Shown here one piece after another: positions 1 through 30,564 of a stretch of DNA of 64,000 nucleotides. Position numbers and translations under genes: made by a program. A model generated the notes under the pieces. The model was not told the origin of the DNA and made no database searches. It worked only from the letters and a program-made list of their open reading frames with translations. Numbering within the stretch: position 1 is the first letter of the stretch; the number at the start of each line of letters is the position of its first letter. The stretch lies in the NCBI GenBank assembly GCA_963662155.1, contig OY759263.1:18044894-18108893 (forward strand), written 5' to 3'. The stretch is from Lamellibrachia columna (Eukaryota; Annelida; Polychaeta; Sabellida; Siboglinidae).

Positions 1-375
1 GCGTAATAATTTATATTATCCTTTAAGATAACACATACTATGAAGTACTTCGAGATCAACATTTGAAGTTTTAAGATTATTAATTAACATTTCTTCGAGC
101 ATAGTTTTATATTTTAATACCGAGTGTGTGATTACTTCCAAACAGCCGACTGTCATAGCTCTTTTTTGATAATTTAATATACACACCGAGTCAGCAAATT
201 GTATTGAATCGATGTATGTCTATACTACACTTCGTTCGTGCTGTAAGCACAAGTTATGTATGTATTTCGTGGGTAGAAAAAACTGCTGTGAGTGTGAGCC
301 TACACTACCGTACGCCTAACGCAAACTTACGCATAATACCACACGAGTGCTTTGTCAACTAGATGCTACACTCAC
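1..375. other. Receptor gene intron, left edge
   Basis: AT-rich intron after the transmembrane exon. I see no further exon, repeat array or mobile-element sequence in it. Confidence 0.5.
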
Positions 376-19733
<19,358 letters not shown>

Positions 19734-21078
19734 GTTCACGGTTTAAAGCTCTCGTTCAGTACACGAATCTGTATACGTTCTGAATTCTTACGCTTCGGTG
19801 GGTTTTGCGAAGTTCGTGATATCAGCGGATTACTGCAGCCTATCGCTTTCGGGTTGGGGCGAGAGTTCCAGTGACTGACCAACAAAATCGGGTATGCACC
19901 ATCAGTTCCTATGCAATGTTGGCTATTAGCGTGTTGTAACGGTGTCACTACCGTTGCACATACGCGTCGGTTGTGGGTAGCTTTCATGTCGACGCCCCAA
20001 ATATGACATTGTTTGATTACGCTTTGTCATATTGCAAATCTTGTCCATACCTAAGATCGTAGATTGTTCGAAGTCCAGGTGAATAGTGCGATATTCGCGC
20101 GTCAGTTGAAGATGTCACTGCGTGTTGTAAGAGATCCCACCTACGTACAGTACCAGTTGAGGCAATAACATACATCACGCCAAAGATGTCTTAATCGCCA
20201 TAGGATGTTTGGAACAACTGCCCGTTGTCGTGATATCGCAATAGCACAACTACATTGTGAAAAATCACCCGTCCAAAATTCAGTGAATGTCAATACGTAG
20301 TAAATGAAAAAACAGCCAGTACGATCCACGAATTCAGCGACGGGCTATAGCTATGTCACGTCTGAGTAAAAACATACTGGAACTAACGAGACCAAATATA
20401 TAATGTTGTGAATATTCGTCGACGGAATAAGCAAACTCACTCTACATCGCCGAAATATCACGTCGCATCTCACCTATAATATGTTGCCCATCAGCCCTTT
20501 GTGCAACGTGGCGTCTCTATGAGTTCATAATTTCCGGCCAGCGTACTTGATTAATGCAATATCCGTTTCTGCACAGAAAGTGCAAGTAATGCACAGTATT
20601 ATTTGCACCTGTTTCCCTCTTATATTGACATATGCAGTAGGTCTTCGTTGGACCGGAGACTAACTAATGAAATGTGGTTTCCGCAACGGTCTATAGCTTA
20701 ACACAGTGGCACTACTGTCGAAATGCGCAACGTCTTAACTGCAGAGTTAATAAACTCTGACAATGCCAGAGGGCATGAAATCCGACGCCAATGCAAAGAC
20801 TTTATCAGATTGGCGGTGCAATTTCTCGTCTTTGTGATATCTTAAAAGCACCAGTCACACCTGGGTTCAGTCCGTTAATTCAGAGACAGCAAACCTTTTC
20901 CTTAATTGTTGGCAGTCAATACAATAGTTCGTGGCGTAAGTATGCAGTAAAACTAAGCCATGCTCAAGTCATATTGGACTGATGTAGAACGTGATTAAAC
21001 GTACGCTTCTGTGGCGTGAGCGGATGATGATTTGTTTCCCCGTGCACCTGACTCTATTGTCTCGTGAGCCCGCCGTAA
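19734..21078. other. Upstream region of receptor gene; no gene seen
   Basis: This should contain the promoter and 5' UTR of the receptor gene. No TATA box or CpG cluster stands out. The segment about 20125-20215 resembles 32025-32115 (see repeat). Confidence 0.4.
20125..20215 (+). repeat. Dispersed repeat, copy A
   Basis: GTTGTAAGAGATCCCACC ... ATAGGATGTTTGG resembles 32025-32115 over about 90 bases with scattered substitutions. The family was not recognised. Confidence 0.55.
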
Positions 21079-21184
21079 TAACAAGATTTAACAAGATTTA
21101 ACAAGATTTGCCATCCAAGCCAAAGGCCCAGATGGCAAGTGGACAAGGAAGCCATTGGCTTATCGAGAGTCCAACAATGTTCAC

Positions 21185-24058
21185 CTACTTATAACCCGCC
21201 CTCCTGAGATATGTGTCAACCTTGTTTTTAAACATATTCACGCTGCTAGCAGTTACACAATCTGTAGACAATTTGTTCCATTCATTTATTGTCCTCTGTG
21301 AGAACGAGTGCTTCCTGATGTCCAATCTACATTGATCCTTTACTAATTTTACCTCATGTCCTCTAGTTCTGCTATCCTTCTTGAGTGAGAAAAACATATT
21401 TCTATCAATAATTTCATACCCATTCAATATCTTAAAAACTTCAATCTGATCTCCTCTTAACCTCCTTGTCTCTAGAGTTGTTAAACCACATTCTTTCAGG
21501 CGTTCTTCATAACTAAGGTCTCTAAGTTCTGGAATCATTTTAGTTGCTCTCCTTTGTATGCGTTCAAGCGTATCTATATCCTTCTTACGATATGGTCTCC
21601 ATGCTTGTATACAGTATTCTAAATGAGGTCTAACTATTGCTTTATAAAGAGGTATAATTAACTTTTTTCCCTTGTATGTTATGTTTCTTCTAATCAATCC
21701 AAGAATTTGATTACCCTTTGAAGCTGCAATACCACACTGCTCTGAAACTTTCATATCAGCGCTTATTGTAACTCCTAAGTCCTTTTCTTTTACAGTAGTA
21801 CCCAGAACAGTATCTCCCATTTTATAGTTTACATTCAAGTTCCCATGTCCTGTATGTAGGCATTTACATTTCCCAAAATTGAACAGCATCTGCCATTTCT
21901 CAGACCATTTCACTAATCTGTCTAGATCGTTTTGTAAATGTTGTTTATCACCATCAGTATTAACCTTTCTAAACAGTTTTGTGTCATCCGCAAATTTCAG
22001 TACGTTACTTGTTATACTGTCGTCCAAGTCATTGATATAAATTAAGAATAATATAGGTCCTAGTACTGACCCTTGAGGTACCCCACTCAAAACCGATTTC
22101 CAATTTGAAACTTCTCCATCTACTACAACTCGTTGTCTTCTGTCAGTCAGCCATTGTTCTATCCAGTCAGTTATGCTATCCCCGATACCATGGGCTTTTA
22201 ATTTAAGTAGCAATCTTTGATGTGGCACTTTGTCAAAAGCTTTCTGAAAATCTAAGTAGATAATATCTACTGGCGATCCCACGTCTATCCACTTAGTGAT
22301 TTCTTCCAAAAAACATAACATATTTGTTAAGCATGACCTTGCTTTAAGGAATCCATGTTGAGATGAATTTAATAATTTATGCTTAACGAGGAAGTCCACC
22401 ATATGGTCTTTAATTAACCTTTCTAATAATTTACAAATCACTGACGTTAAACTCACTGGTCTGTAATTCTCTGACTTATTTCTCGAACCCTTTTTAAATA
22501 ATGGTATGATGTTTGCTTCTTTCCATTCAAACGGAACAACTCCCTCTTTTAATGACAAGTTGAATACTCTTGCAAGTGGTATACTGATTTGATCTACTGT
22601 TTCCATTAGTAATTTTGGAGGAATCCCATCCACTCCCGGTGATTTGTTATCCTTCATTGCCCTTATTTTCTTAGCTACCAATTCTGGAGTTACAACTAAC
22701 GGTCCTAAATATTCAGATTTAGCCCCCTGAAATTTAGCATCAGCAACTGGTAATGAACTAATATCTTCCTTGGTAAACACTGAACTGAAGTAACCATTTA
22801 GGTCTTCCGCCATTAAAAACCCCTGTGATATTATATTTCCAGCACTGTCTTCTAGAGGTCCAACCTTGTCTTGTACGTTTTGTTTACTCCTGACATATGC
22901 ATAAAAACTCTTGCTGTCATTTTTTATGTTACATGCCAGTTTTTGCTCATAGCTTCTTTTAGATTGTCTGATTTCAGTTGTAGCTGCATTAAGTGCCTCT
23001 TTGTATTTTGCATAGTCTTCTTCCTTTCTGGTACGCCTATAAACCCTCCACATAGTTTGTTTTAGCATTATTTTTCTAATAGCCTCTTTTGACAAATGTT
23101 TCTTTCTACACCGTTTTCCTTGTTTTCGGAAGGGAACAAATTTATCGATGATACTCTCAATTTCATATTTAAGAATGTTCCAGCATTCAATTGCGGTCTT
23201 ATTCATCAGCATGTTATTCCAATCTAGCTGTGCTAAGTATTTTCTCATATCTTTGTAGTTACCTTTGTGGAAGTTTCTCTTGTACGTTTTCTTATTTTTA
23301 CTTTCTGATTTTACATTGATGTCAAAATGTATTTGATTATGGTCACTATTACCCAATGGTTCAAATATTTTTACATTGTCCACTAATTCTTTTTGTGATG
23401 ACAAAACTATATCTAATACATTTTCTCCCCTGGTTGGTTCTAGTACGTGCTGAGTAAGAAAGCTATCCTGGATTAAACATAGAAATTGTTGATCCTCAAT
23501 CCCTGTGCTCTCTAGAGAATTCCATTGTATGTGTCCATGGTTAAAATCTCCCATTATGATACATTCCCCTTTACTAACTTCCTTTATAGCGTTTTTTATT
23601 TTTGTGTTGTCCTCTTCGTTTATGTTTGGACTTCGGTAAACTAATCCAATAGTTAATTTTGAATTTCCTGAAACAATTTTGCACCAAACAGCTTCATCGC
23701 AATCTGCTTCCCTTTCTAGTTTTATTTCATAAGCCTGAATAGATTCTTTAACATATAAAATAACTCCCCCGCCCCTTCTTCCTATTCGATCTTTCCTAAA
23801 CATTACGTATCCTGTCAGTCCTAATTCAGCATCTGTAATATCTATGTTGGCCCATGATTCAGTTATACCAATTATGTGAGGGTCAATATCTTCTACCATA
23901 ATGTTTAATTCGTTTTTCTTATTTACTATGCTCCTTGCATTTAAACATACGCATATATAACCTTTTTCAGAGATGTTTTTCGGATGATTTGATATTGGTT
24001 TATCTGTGCTAGTGGCCTCTTGTTCTGCTTGAGACACCTCTAGGTAACCCCCCTGCAC
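21185..24058 (-). CDS. CR1 ORF2: endonuclease and reverse transcriptase, 957 codons, intact
   Basis: Endonuclease: LNARSIVNK near residue 40, ITESWAN near 68, GDFNHGHIQWNS near 169, SDHNQI near 239. Reverse transcriptase: YRPVSLTSV, YLDFQKAFDKVPH near 601, [20 protein letters not shown] near 660 and FADDTKLF near 690. The C-terminal region, with RPHLEYCIQAW, ERIQRRATKMI and RRLRGDQIEVFK, is diagnostic of the CR1 clade. The first codon of the open stretch is GTG; the frame opens just upstream at 24076, overlapping the end of ORF1. The first ATG is codon 54, downstream of the essential LNARS motif, so normal AUG initiation would give a crippled protein. Translation as a -1 frameshift product of ORF1 is proposed (see findings). 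Confidence 0.92.
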   Translation of the reverse strand: MQGGYLEVSQAEQEATSTDKPISNHPKNISEKGYICVCLNARSIVNKKNELNIMVEDIDPHIIGITESWANIDITDAELGLTGYVMFRKDRIGRRGGGVILYVKESIQAYEIKLEREADCDEAVWCKIVSGNSKLTIGLVYRSPNINEEDNTKIKNAIKEVSKGECIIMGDFNHGHIQWNSLESTGIEDQQFLCLIQDSFLTQHVLEPTRGENVLDIVLSSQKELVDNVKIFEPLGNSDHNQIHFDINVKSESKNKKTYKRNFHKGNYKDMRKYLAQLDWNNMLMNKTAIECWNILKYEIESIIDKFVPFRKQGKRCRKKHLSKEAIRKIMLKQTMWRVYRRTRKEEDYAKYKEALNAATTEIRQSKRSYEQKLACNIKNDSKSFYAYVRSKQNVQDKVGPLEDSAGNIISQGFLMAEDLNGYFSSVFTKEDISSLPVADAKFQGAKSEYLGPLVVTPELVAKKIRAMKDNKSPGVDGIPPKLLMETVDQISIPLARVFNLSLKEGVVPFEWKEANIIPLFKKGSRNKSENYRPVSLTSVICKLLERLIKDHMVDFLVKHKLLNSSQHGFLKARSCLTNMLCFLEEITKWIDVGSPVDIIYLDFQKAFDKVPHQRLLLKLKAHGIGDSITDWIEQWLTDRRQRVVVDGEVSNWKSVLSGVPQGSVLGPILFLIYINDLDDSITSNVLKFADDTKLFRKVNTDGDKQHLQNDLDRLVKWSEKWQMLFNFGKCKCLHTGHGNLNVNYKMGDTVLGTTVKEKDLGVTISADMKVSEQCGIAASKGNQILGLIRRNITYKGKKLIIPLYKAIVRPHLEYCIQAWRPYRKKDIDTLERIQRRATKMIPELRDLSYEERLKECGLTTLETRRLRGDQIEVFKILNGYEIIDRNMFFSLKKDSRTRGHEVKLVKDQCRLDIRKHSFSQRTINEWNKLSTDCVTASSVNMFKNKVDTYLRRAGYK

Positions 24059-24060
24059 TT

Positions 24061-24964
24061 CTAGTTTAAAGAATGTTTACTTCCAAAAACATTTGTCATT
24101 GTACCCAAGTCGCTATCTACTGCTGCTGAAAGTTTGTCCGCGAATACTGCCGCCCCCTTTCCACTTAAATGAAGCCCATCCTTCATGTACATATCTGCCC
24201 TCCCAACAAAACTTCCCCATAAATCCACAAATCCAACTTCCTCTTCCCTACACAGCCTCTGGACTAACATGTTAATTGCCATCCCCCGACAATTTCGATA
24301 TTTGTGACCCCTCCTGCCCATTACAGGTAAAATCCCTGACAGTATTACCTGCTCAACCCGCGTCTGTTTTAGTGTTCTGACCAACTGCCTATATTTCCTA
24401 ACTATGGCAGTTGTACCCTCCCTCTCTACGTTATTTGTCCCTACGTGTACTAAAACAGATCCACCCTTACCCGAGCCTACGATGTTTTTTACCCTCTCAG
24501 TTATCGCCTCTATTTTGGCTCCAGGCAAGCAGACCACCACATCATCTCCCTTGTTTAAGACTCTGTCGGTCTTCCTAACTATCGAATCCCCCACAAACAC
24601 CCTCGCTCTCTTCCTCACCCCCTCTATCACTGCTGCAGAATAACTCTTCCTTTCGATCCCCTCCATCACATTCTGTCCTGACCCCTTCCCTCCTGTCTCC
24701 CCCACTTCCCACTCCTTTGCTCTTGTCTCTCCCACTCCCCTCTCCTTCACTCCGGTTGTTTTCCCTTCCGTCTCCCCCACTCCCTTCTCCTTCCCTCCTG
24801 TCTCCCCTACTCCCCTCTCCTTCCCTCCGGTTGTTTTCCCTCCCGTCTCCCCCACTCCCTTCTCCTTCCCTCCTGTCGCCGCTACTCCCCTCTCCTTCAC
24901 TCCGGTTGTCTTCCCTCCCGTCTCCCCCACTCCCTTCTCCTTCCCTCCTGTCTCCCCTACTCCA
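24061..24964 (-). CDS. CR1 ORF1 (5'-truncated): low-complexity linker and SGNH-type esterase domain
   Basis: The N-terminal zinc finger is missing through 5' truncation. A repetitive linker (GETGGKEKGV / GKTTGVKERG units) leads to an esterase-like domain: VFVGDSIVRKTDRVL (GDS block), SVLVHVGTNNVEREG (the G-x-N block) and MYMKDGLHLSGKGAAVFAD (D-x-x-H block). These are the Ser, Asn, and Asp/His blocks of SGNH hydrolases, known in CR1/L2 ORF1 proteins. It ends SKHSLN then TAG at 24063-24061, with a TTTAAAC heptamer at 24070-24064. Confidence 0.88.
24700..24960. repeat. Purine/pyrimidine-skewed tandem repeats in CR1 ORF1
   Basis: CTCCCCTCTCCTTC-type blocks in units of roughly 30-36 bases, encoding the Gly/Glu/Lys/Thr linker on the minus strand. 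The block number differs from copy 2 (34620-34815), so the linker length is polymorphic within the family. Confidence 0.85.
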
Positions 24965-25559
24965 GGTAGCGTCGTTGTAGACTCAATCAGGCGACTGACA
25001 GAAACGGCGCACGTGTCACATGTGCAATCAGTACTGTAATGCTCACGGCATCTAACACACCAGGCGGTACACTAATCTAGTTTGAGTAAAATGCATTATA
25101 CACTAATGCAAATATATCAATCGATATGAGCGAGCTACACGTTTCGCAAAAGAACCAAAATAAGAAACTAAAACTACCATCATCAATTACGTCTTCTTCT
25201 GGCCAGAGCATGGGCGGTTCTAGGGGGTGTCCATCAGGTGCCCGGGCACCCCCTTTATTTCGTGGTTCATCAAGTCAGAATTAGTTGTTGAGACACCGCG
25301 ACGTGTCGCTCTTCTGCACTTCTGCTCTTATACCTCAGATGAATTTATTTCTAGCATGGGGCCCGTCCTACAAACACAGGGCGTTGCCACCAGTACTGAC
25401 ATTTGCCCCCCCCCCCATGTCTATATACCCCCACCCCATCCTGCCTTATTCTCCTTGTGACAATTACTAAACGCAAATGGATTATTGTTGTCAGAGCATT
25501 TTTGTGTGGATATCCTCTGGTCAGCGGCAGTTGTCAGGTTTGCAAAGCGTTTTTATTCC

Positions 25560-25990
25560 ATCAGTGCATCAGAGTTAAATTGCATCAAATTGCTTTTTGC
25601 ATCAAATTCTCAAAAAGCAGAAGATCCATGAGGAATTCTTGGAATTTCTCTTGTGTTACTCTGAGGTTACATGCGCTCCGTTTAATCTTCCGAAAGATGC
25701 AAGACCAAGCCTATGATGATGCTGTGAATATTGCAGGGAAGACGAAAGGCGTGGCTGCTTTCATGCTGACCGACAACCAAAAAGTTCATGTACTGAATAT
25801 GCGGGTCGCGAATGCATGCGTAGTGATGGAGCTCTGTCTCTACCATGATTTCATTAGTAATAACAGTGGCGAACGTCTTTAATATATCTCTAAAATGGCA
25901 AGGGAAGCTCAATACGCATTATCACAGAGTTGGTGTCTGAGGCCAGTCGCACCGAGATAATGGACCTTTGCAGGTAGCAACGAGTTAATC
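25560..25990 (+). pseudogene. hAT transposase remnant
   Basis: KIHEEFLEFLLCYSEV, then in another frame DQAYDDAVNIAGKTKGV and a later MDLCR. These resemble the G-Q-x-Y-D-G-A-x-N-M-A-G-K block and the later D-L-C-x-T-R-W-V block of ZMYM/hAT-type transposases. Frameshifts and a stop after NNSGERL leave it non-functional. The resemblance is from memory. Confidence 0.6.
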
Positions 25991-26158
25991 ATCGTGATGT
26001 GTTCTCACAATCCTACCCTGGTGGTGTAGATCCAGGTGTTCGACCACACAAGTTCAAATTATTTATATAATTGACCAAATTGTCAAGACAACGGGTGATG
26101 GCATGCATAAATCATGAATTTATGAAACATTTACATATTTAAACAACATATATTCACG

Positions 26159-26715
26159 CTATTTAACAAGATGTAACAAGATCAAGATTGCCATCAAAGG
26201 CAAAGGCCCAGACGGCAAGTGGACAAGGAAGCCATTGGCTTATCGATACATTTTTTATGTGTAACCCACCCTGTTAAGATATGTGTCAACCTTGTTCTAA
26301 ATATATTCATGCTGTTACCAATTACACAATCTGTAGATACTTTGTTCCATTCATTTATTGTTCTCTGTGAGAACGAGTACTTCCTGATATCCAGTCTACA
26401 CTGATCCTTTACTAATGTTACCTCATGTCCTCTGGTTCTACTATTTTTCTTGAGTGGGAAAACAATATGTTTTATCAATATTTTCATAACCATTCAATAT
26501 CTTAAAAAAACTTCAGTTTTTCCCCTCTTAACCTCCTTGTCTCTAGGGTTGTTAAACCACATTCTTTTATGTGTTCTTCATAACTAAGGTCTCACAGTTT
26601 TGGAATAATTTTAGTTGCTCTCCTCTGTATTCTTTCAAGCGTATCTATATCCTTTTTTCGATATGGTCGCCAAGCTTGAATATACTACTCTAAATGAGGC
26701 CTAACTATTGCTTTA
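26159..26715 (-). mobile_element. CR1 3'-end fragment nested in the hAT-like element
   Basis: AACAAGAT-type tail at 26159-26185, then the CR1 C-terminus on the minus strand (SRTRGHEVTLVKDQCRLDIRK, FSQRTINEWNKVSTDCV). It is 5'-truncated at the TTATATA of the YKAIV codons, where an (AT)n microsatellite (26737-26812) begins. Confidence 0.85.
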
Positions 26716-26732
26716 TATATATGTATGTATGC

Positions 26733-26736
<4 letters not shown>

Positions 26737-26812
<76 letters not shown>
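26737..26812. repeat. (AT)n microsatellite
   Basis: About 38 AT dinucleotides at the broken 5' edge of the CR1 fragment, followed by TGTATG and CACG variants to 26870. Confidence 0.95.
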
Positions 26813-26813
<1 letters not shown>

Positions 26814-27064
26814 GTGTATGTGTGTATGTATGCATGCATACACGCACGCACGCATGCATATGTATATATATGCAATGGTCCTCCTATCTCTATACAGGCC
26901 TGTCCCTCAACCGAAGCCACCTTACCATGCAGAAATAAGGCTTTCTCATGACAATTCCCCCTCAGAGAATTCGTGCGTACGTGTATCTTGAATTCCTGCC
27001 ACCTGGTGTATTTTTTGAAACTGGGCACCCCTCTTTTTCAGAGTCTGAATCCGCCCATGCAGAG

Positions 27065-27750
27065 GGTTGGTGGCAATGGATCTCCACTCATTCCTTTTCT
27101 CATATATTCCCATACAATTGTTCGTGTTGTTATTGGTCTATTATATTGCCGTCCATCCACGAGATGCGCGTTGGCTGTCCGTATGTCTTCTGTGCCATCG
27201 CTCTTGTATTGAAATAGAAGTTTTTGACGATTGCCGTGTCTGTTGATGTCGCCATAGTGTCCTGTGTTACGGAACCCAACGCAGTCCACCAGTTCTCTCT
27301 TCCTCTTTATTATCTGAAGAATTTCCTCGTTTGTGTCTTGAAAAATATACTGCGTATCAATTAATTGTTGTAATTTGCTTCCAAATATCCAATCGAAATG
27401 TTATTGACTGCAAGACTAGACTAATAGCATCCTGGATCCCAATCCATAAATGTGTTGGTAAAGCGAAACAAATAAATCACATTATCATTATACTACAATC
27501 ACATCATTACGAGTATGTACGTGTGGTACACGTGTACGTGATTGTCAGAGCGTGATGAGGACAGCTTCACGGTTATACACAAGTTCAACGCAATTCAAGG
27601 TTTCATGTTGAGAACAAGGGAGTCGGAGGTTAATTAAAACCCTCATATGCATCCCTGTGATAATTTTGTGCCAAAGCTCCGCACTTTTTGCAACAAAAAT
27701 GTATAGTATTATTCTCAACAATAGATCCTTCCATTAATTTATATCATTGT
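27065..27750. other. Unannotated interval
   Basis: Mixed-composition sequence between the hAT-like remnant and the degraded RTE copy. The part to about 27300 has minus-strand text (GYGDINRHGNRQKLLFQYKSD-like) suggesting another old element, but I cannot place it. Confidence 0.3.
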
Positions 27751-27759
27751 ATATTTAAT

Positions 27760-30028
27760 TTGGAGAAGACAACGAAGGATATGAAAACATAATAGGAAGC
27801 CATGGAGTATGTGAAAGAAATGACAATGGAGACTTGTTGACGTATGCGGACTCAATAACGTTGTGGTAACAGGTACCATTTTTCCACATAAACTGATACA
27901 TAAACAGACATGGACATCTCCAGGAGGAAAGACAAAGAATCAAATAGACCATGTGTTAGTGAGCAGGCAACACCGGACATCAGTAATGGACACTAGGGCT
28001 AGGAGAGGAGCCGACATTGCGAGCGACCACCAATTAGTGCGATAAAAAATCAAGCTGAAACTAAAGAGAAAACAAAAGAACAAGGAGATCAGAAAGAACT
28101 TTTATATAATTAAGTTACAGCAACCAGCTATTAAAGCCCAATTCTCACTTAAGTTGCGGGACAAATATGATGACGAAGTTGATAAACAATGGCAAGACTT
28201 TGAGGTTACATACAAAGAAACAGCTCAAGAAGTACTGGGGTACAAAAAGAAAGGGCAAAAACCATGGATCAGCAAGGAGTCGTGGGAGTTAGTAGAATAG
28301 AGAAAAAGACTGAAGAACAACATCGAGAAGACAAAGTCAGAAAGGAGTAAGCAGAATTACATGGATAAATATAGGTGTAAAGACAAAGAAATGAAGAAGA
28401 GTATGAGAAAAGACATTAGGAAGTGGGTTTGACCATCTTGCCATGGAAGCAGAGGAAGCAGCACATAATGGAAGAATAAAAGAAGTGTATGATATTACAA
28501 AAACCCTCAGTAATGACAAACGTAAGACAACAAATGCAGTGAGAGACAAATGTGGAAATTTAATAACGGAAGGATTAGCCAGAAGGAAGCTATGGACAGA
28601 ACATTTTGACACATCCTTAATAGACATATACCTGATGACCCTGTAACAGGTGTGGAGATAGATCCGATAATAAATTAAATCAGCACTGACCCAATAACAA
28701 AAGCAGAAATTAAAACAGCGCTAAGGAAGATGAAAAACGGGAAAGCAGGGAGCAAGGACGAAATTACAGCATAATTATTAAAAGCAGACATGAATACAAC
28801 AGAGAAATGGCTTGTAAAATTATTCTGAACATTTTGGGAACAAGAGAAAGTGCCAAAAACGTGGAAGCAGGGACTGATCGTTAAAATACCGAAGAAAGGT
28901 GACCTTACAGATTGCGGGAATTGGAGAGGAATTACTTTGACATCAGTTCCTAGTAAAGTATTCGGAAGAGTACTCATTGACAGAATAAGAGATGGAGTTA
29001 ACAGCAAGTTGAGAGACGAACAAGCAGGTTTCAGAAGTGGGAGAGGCACAGTAGAACATATTTTTTTTAACGAAATATTATAGAACAGGTAGTGGAATGG
29101 CAGGCAACTCTATACTTCACGTTTGTGGACTTTGAAAAAGCATTTGACTCAGTGCACCGAGAGAGCCTATGGAAAATTATGGAGAGCTATGGAATTCCAT
29201 GCAAGATAATCCACTTGGTATAGATGTTATACGAAGATAGTGAATGTGCAGTGTTAGACGAATGTGAGGAATCTGAGTGGTTCAAGATCAACATTGGAGT
29301 TAAACAAGGAGATGTAATGTCTGGATTTATCTTCTTGATAGTAGTGGACTGGGTAATGAGAAACACAACAGCAGCAAACAAAACAGGGATAAGATGGAAC
29401 TTCACGTCAAAACTAGAGGACCTGGACTTTGCCGACGACATAGCACTCATGTCATCATGCTACACACACATGCAAACAAAGACAAGACAACTGAATCAAT
29501 TTGCAGCAAGGACAGGACTAAGAATACATAAAAAGAAAACTCAAGTATTGAGGATAAATAGCAAGTGCGAAAACAGAATACTAATCGATGATCAAGAGCT
29601 AAAGGAAGTGGACAAGTATAACTACCTGGGTGCTAACGTTAGTAAGCAAGGGGTAGGCGGCGATGACATAACAGAATTCGTAAAGCTAGGGCATCCTTCA
29701 TGAAACTAAAGAAAATATGGAGCTCAAATATATACACATTGAGATCTAAATTGAGGCTTTTTAACACGCTTGTTAAACCAGTGTTGTTGTATGGAAGTGA
29801 AACATGGAAAATTTACGAAGGAGACAACAGAAAGTTAGATACATTTTTTTCAAGTGCTTAAGACGAATCCTACAAATTCGATGGCCATACGTTGCATCAA
29901 ATCGAGACATTCTCGCAAAACCAAAATCGACGACAATCAGCACTGAGGTCAAGTTAAGAAGATTACACTGTTTATTCGTTGGTTTAATACATACAAGCCT
30001 TATGGGCCACTGGGCCCCAAGAGGATAG
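27760..30028 (+). pseudogene. RTE ORF remnant
   Basis: Readable pieces: HKQTWTSPGGKTKNQIDHVL and RRGADIASDHQLV (endonuclease end), [92 protein letters not shown] (catalytic FADD) and YLGANVSKQG. At least six stops or frameshifts, for example at about 28047, 28438, 28675, 29223 and 29700. Confidence 0.85.
29964..29998 (+). repeat. 35-bp segment shared with 31041-31075
   Basis: TACACTGTTTATTCGTTGGT and the next 15 bases match 31041-31075 with a single difference. It lies near the 3' end of the degraded RTE copy, suggesting a second 3' fragment or the trace of a microhomology event. Confidence 0.7.
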
Positions 30029-30564
30029 GTGAGGTGAGGTATATAATTTACTGTACAAAATGCTAATATAGAAATAATAGTTATCTTGTATTTCAGGCTC
30101 AAAGTTAAAACTAACGTTATTGAGATGTTGTTGTCGTAAGTATGCAATCAATATGCACTGGAGTATATGTTCGGTATAAACTGCAATGTATAGTATTGTT
30201 GAACATTATAGAACATATCTAGAGCATTGACAATGCATAAAATGTCAAATTTACAAAGATTTAATTCCCTGTGGTTTGTAGATGGCTATGCAGACTGGGG
30301 TACAGAATTATCCCAGGTTGTCAGTAATACTTCTTTTCGTCTTGTTCTTCTTATTCAGAGTTAGATCACGATCCGTTAGTGTCTCACGTGTAAACGGGGT
30401 GAAAATATTAATGGTAGTTTTTACTAAATGTACAAATTATAACTATATCTTGTTTTGCCATAAAAATAATTCGGGTAAAAATGTATCCCAGGCAACCAAC
30501 AACACATATACAAATAGTGAACACATAATGACTTTGGTTTTATGATTTGAGATTGCGTCTCATA

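Larger units (their letters stand above)
21079..24964 (-). mobile_element. CR1 retrotransposon copy 1, 5'-truncated, ORF2 intact
   Basis: Contains the 3' two-thirds of ORF1, a complete ORF2, a short 3' UTR with the GCCATCCAAGCCAAAGGCCC motif and a three-unit AACAAGATTT tail at 21079-21110. The 5' end breaks off within the ORF1 low-complexity region at about 24964. Its sequence is nearly identical to copy 2 at 33.6-38.4 kb, so both are recent. Confidence 0.92.
25209..27059 (+). mobile_element. hAT-like DNA transposon remnant
   Basis: Ends CATGGGCGG at 25209 and CCGCCCATG at 27051-27059, flanked on both sides by CAGAG (25204-25208 and 27060-27064). Just inside, GTGCCCGGGCACCCCCT and GGGCACCCCTCTTT are further inverted matches. 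The interior holds a decayed transposase (25560-25990). The element is interrupted by a CR1 tail and an (AT)n tract. The GGGCGG..CCGCCC ends are common in hAT elements. Confidence 0.65.
27755..30035 (+). mobile_element. Degraded RTE-like retrotransposon, 5'-truncated
   Basis: Opens inside the endonuclease domain near 27755 and ends after GHWAPRG with GGTGAGGTGAGGTA, a short tandem 3' tail. It belongs to another RTE family than the element at 1.8-5.0 kb: the same motif order but many differences. Confidence 0.82.

Noticed and set aside
24717..24980. Plus-strand Leu/Pro/Ser-rich ORF
   Set aside because: Antisense of the CR1 ORF1 low-complexity linker.
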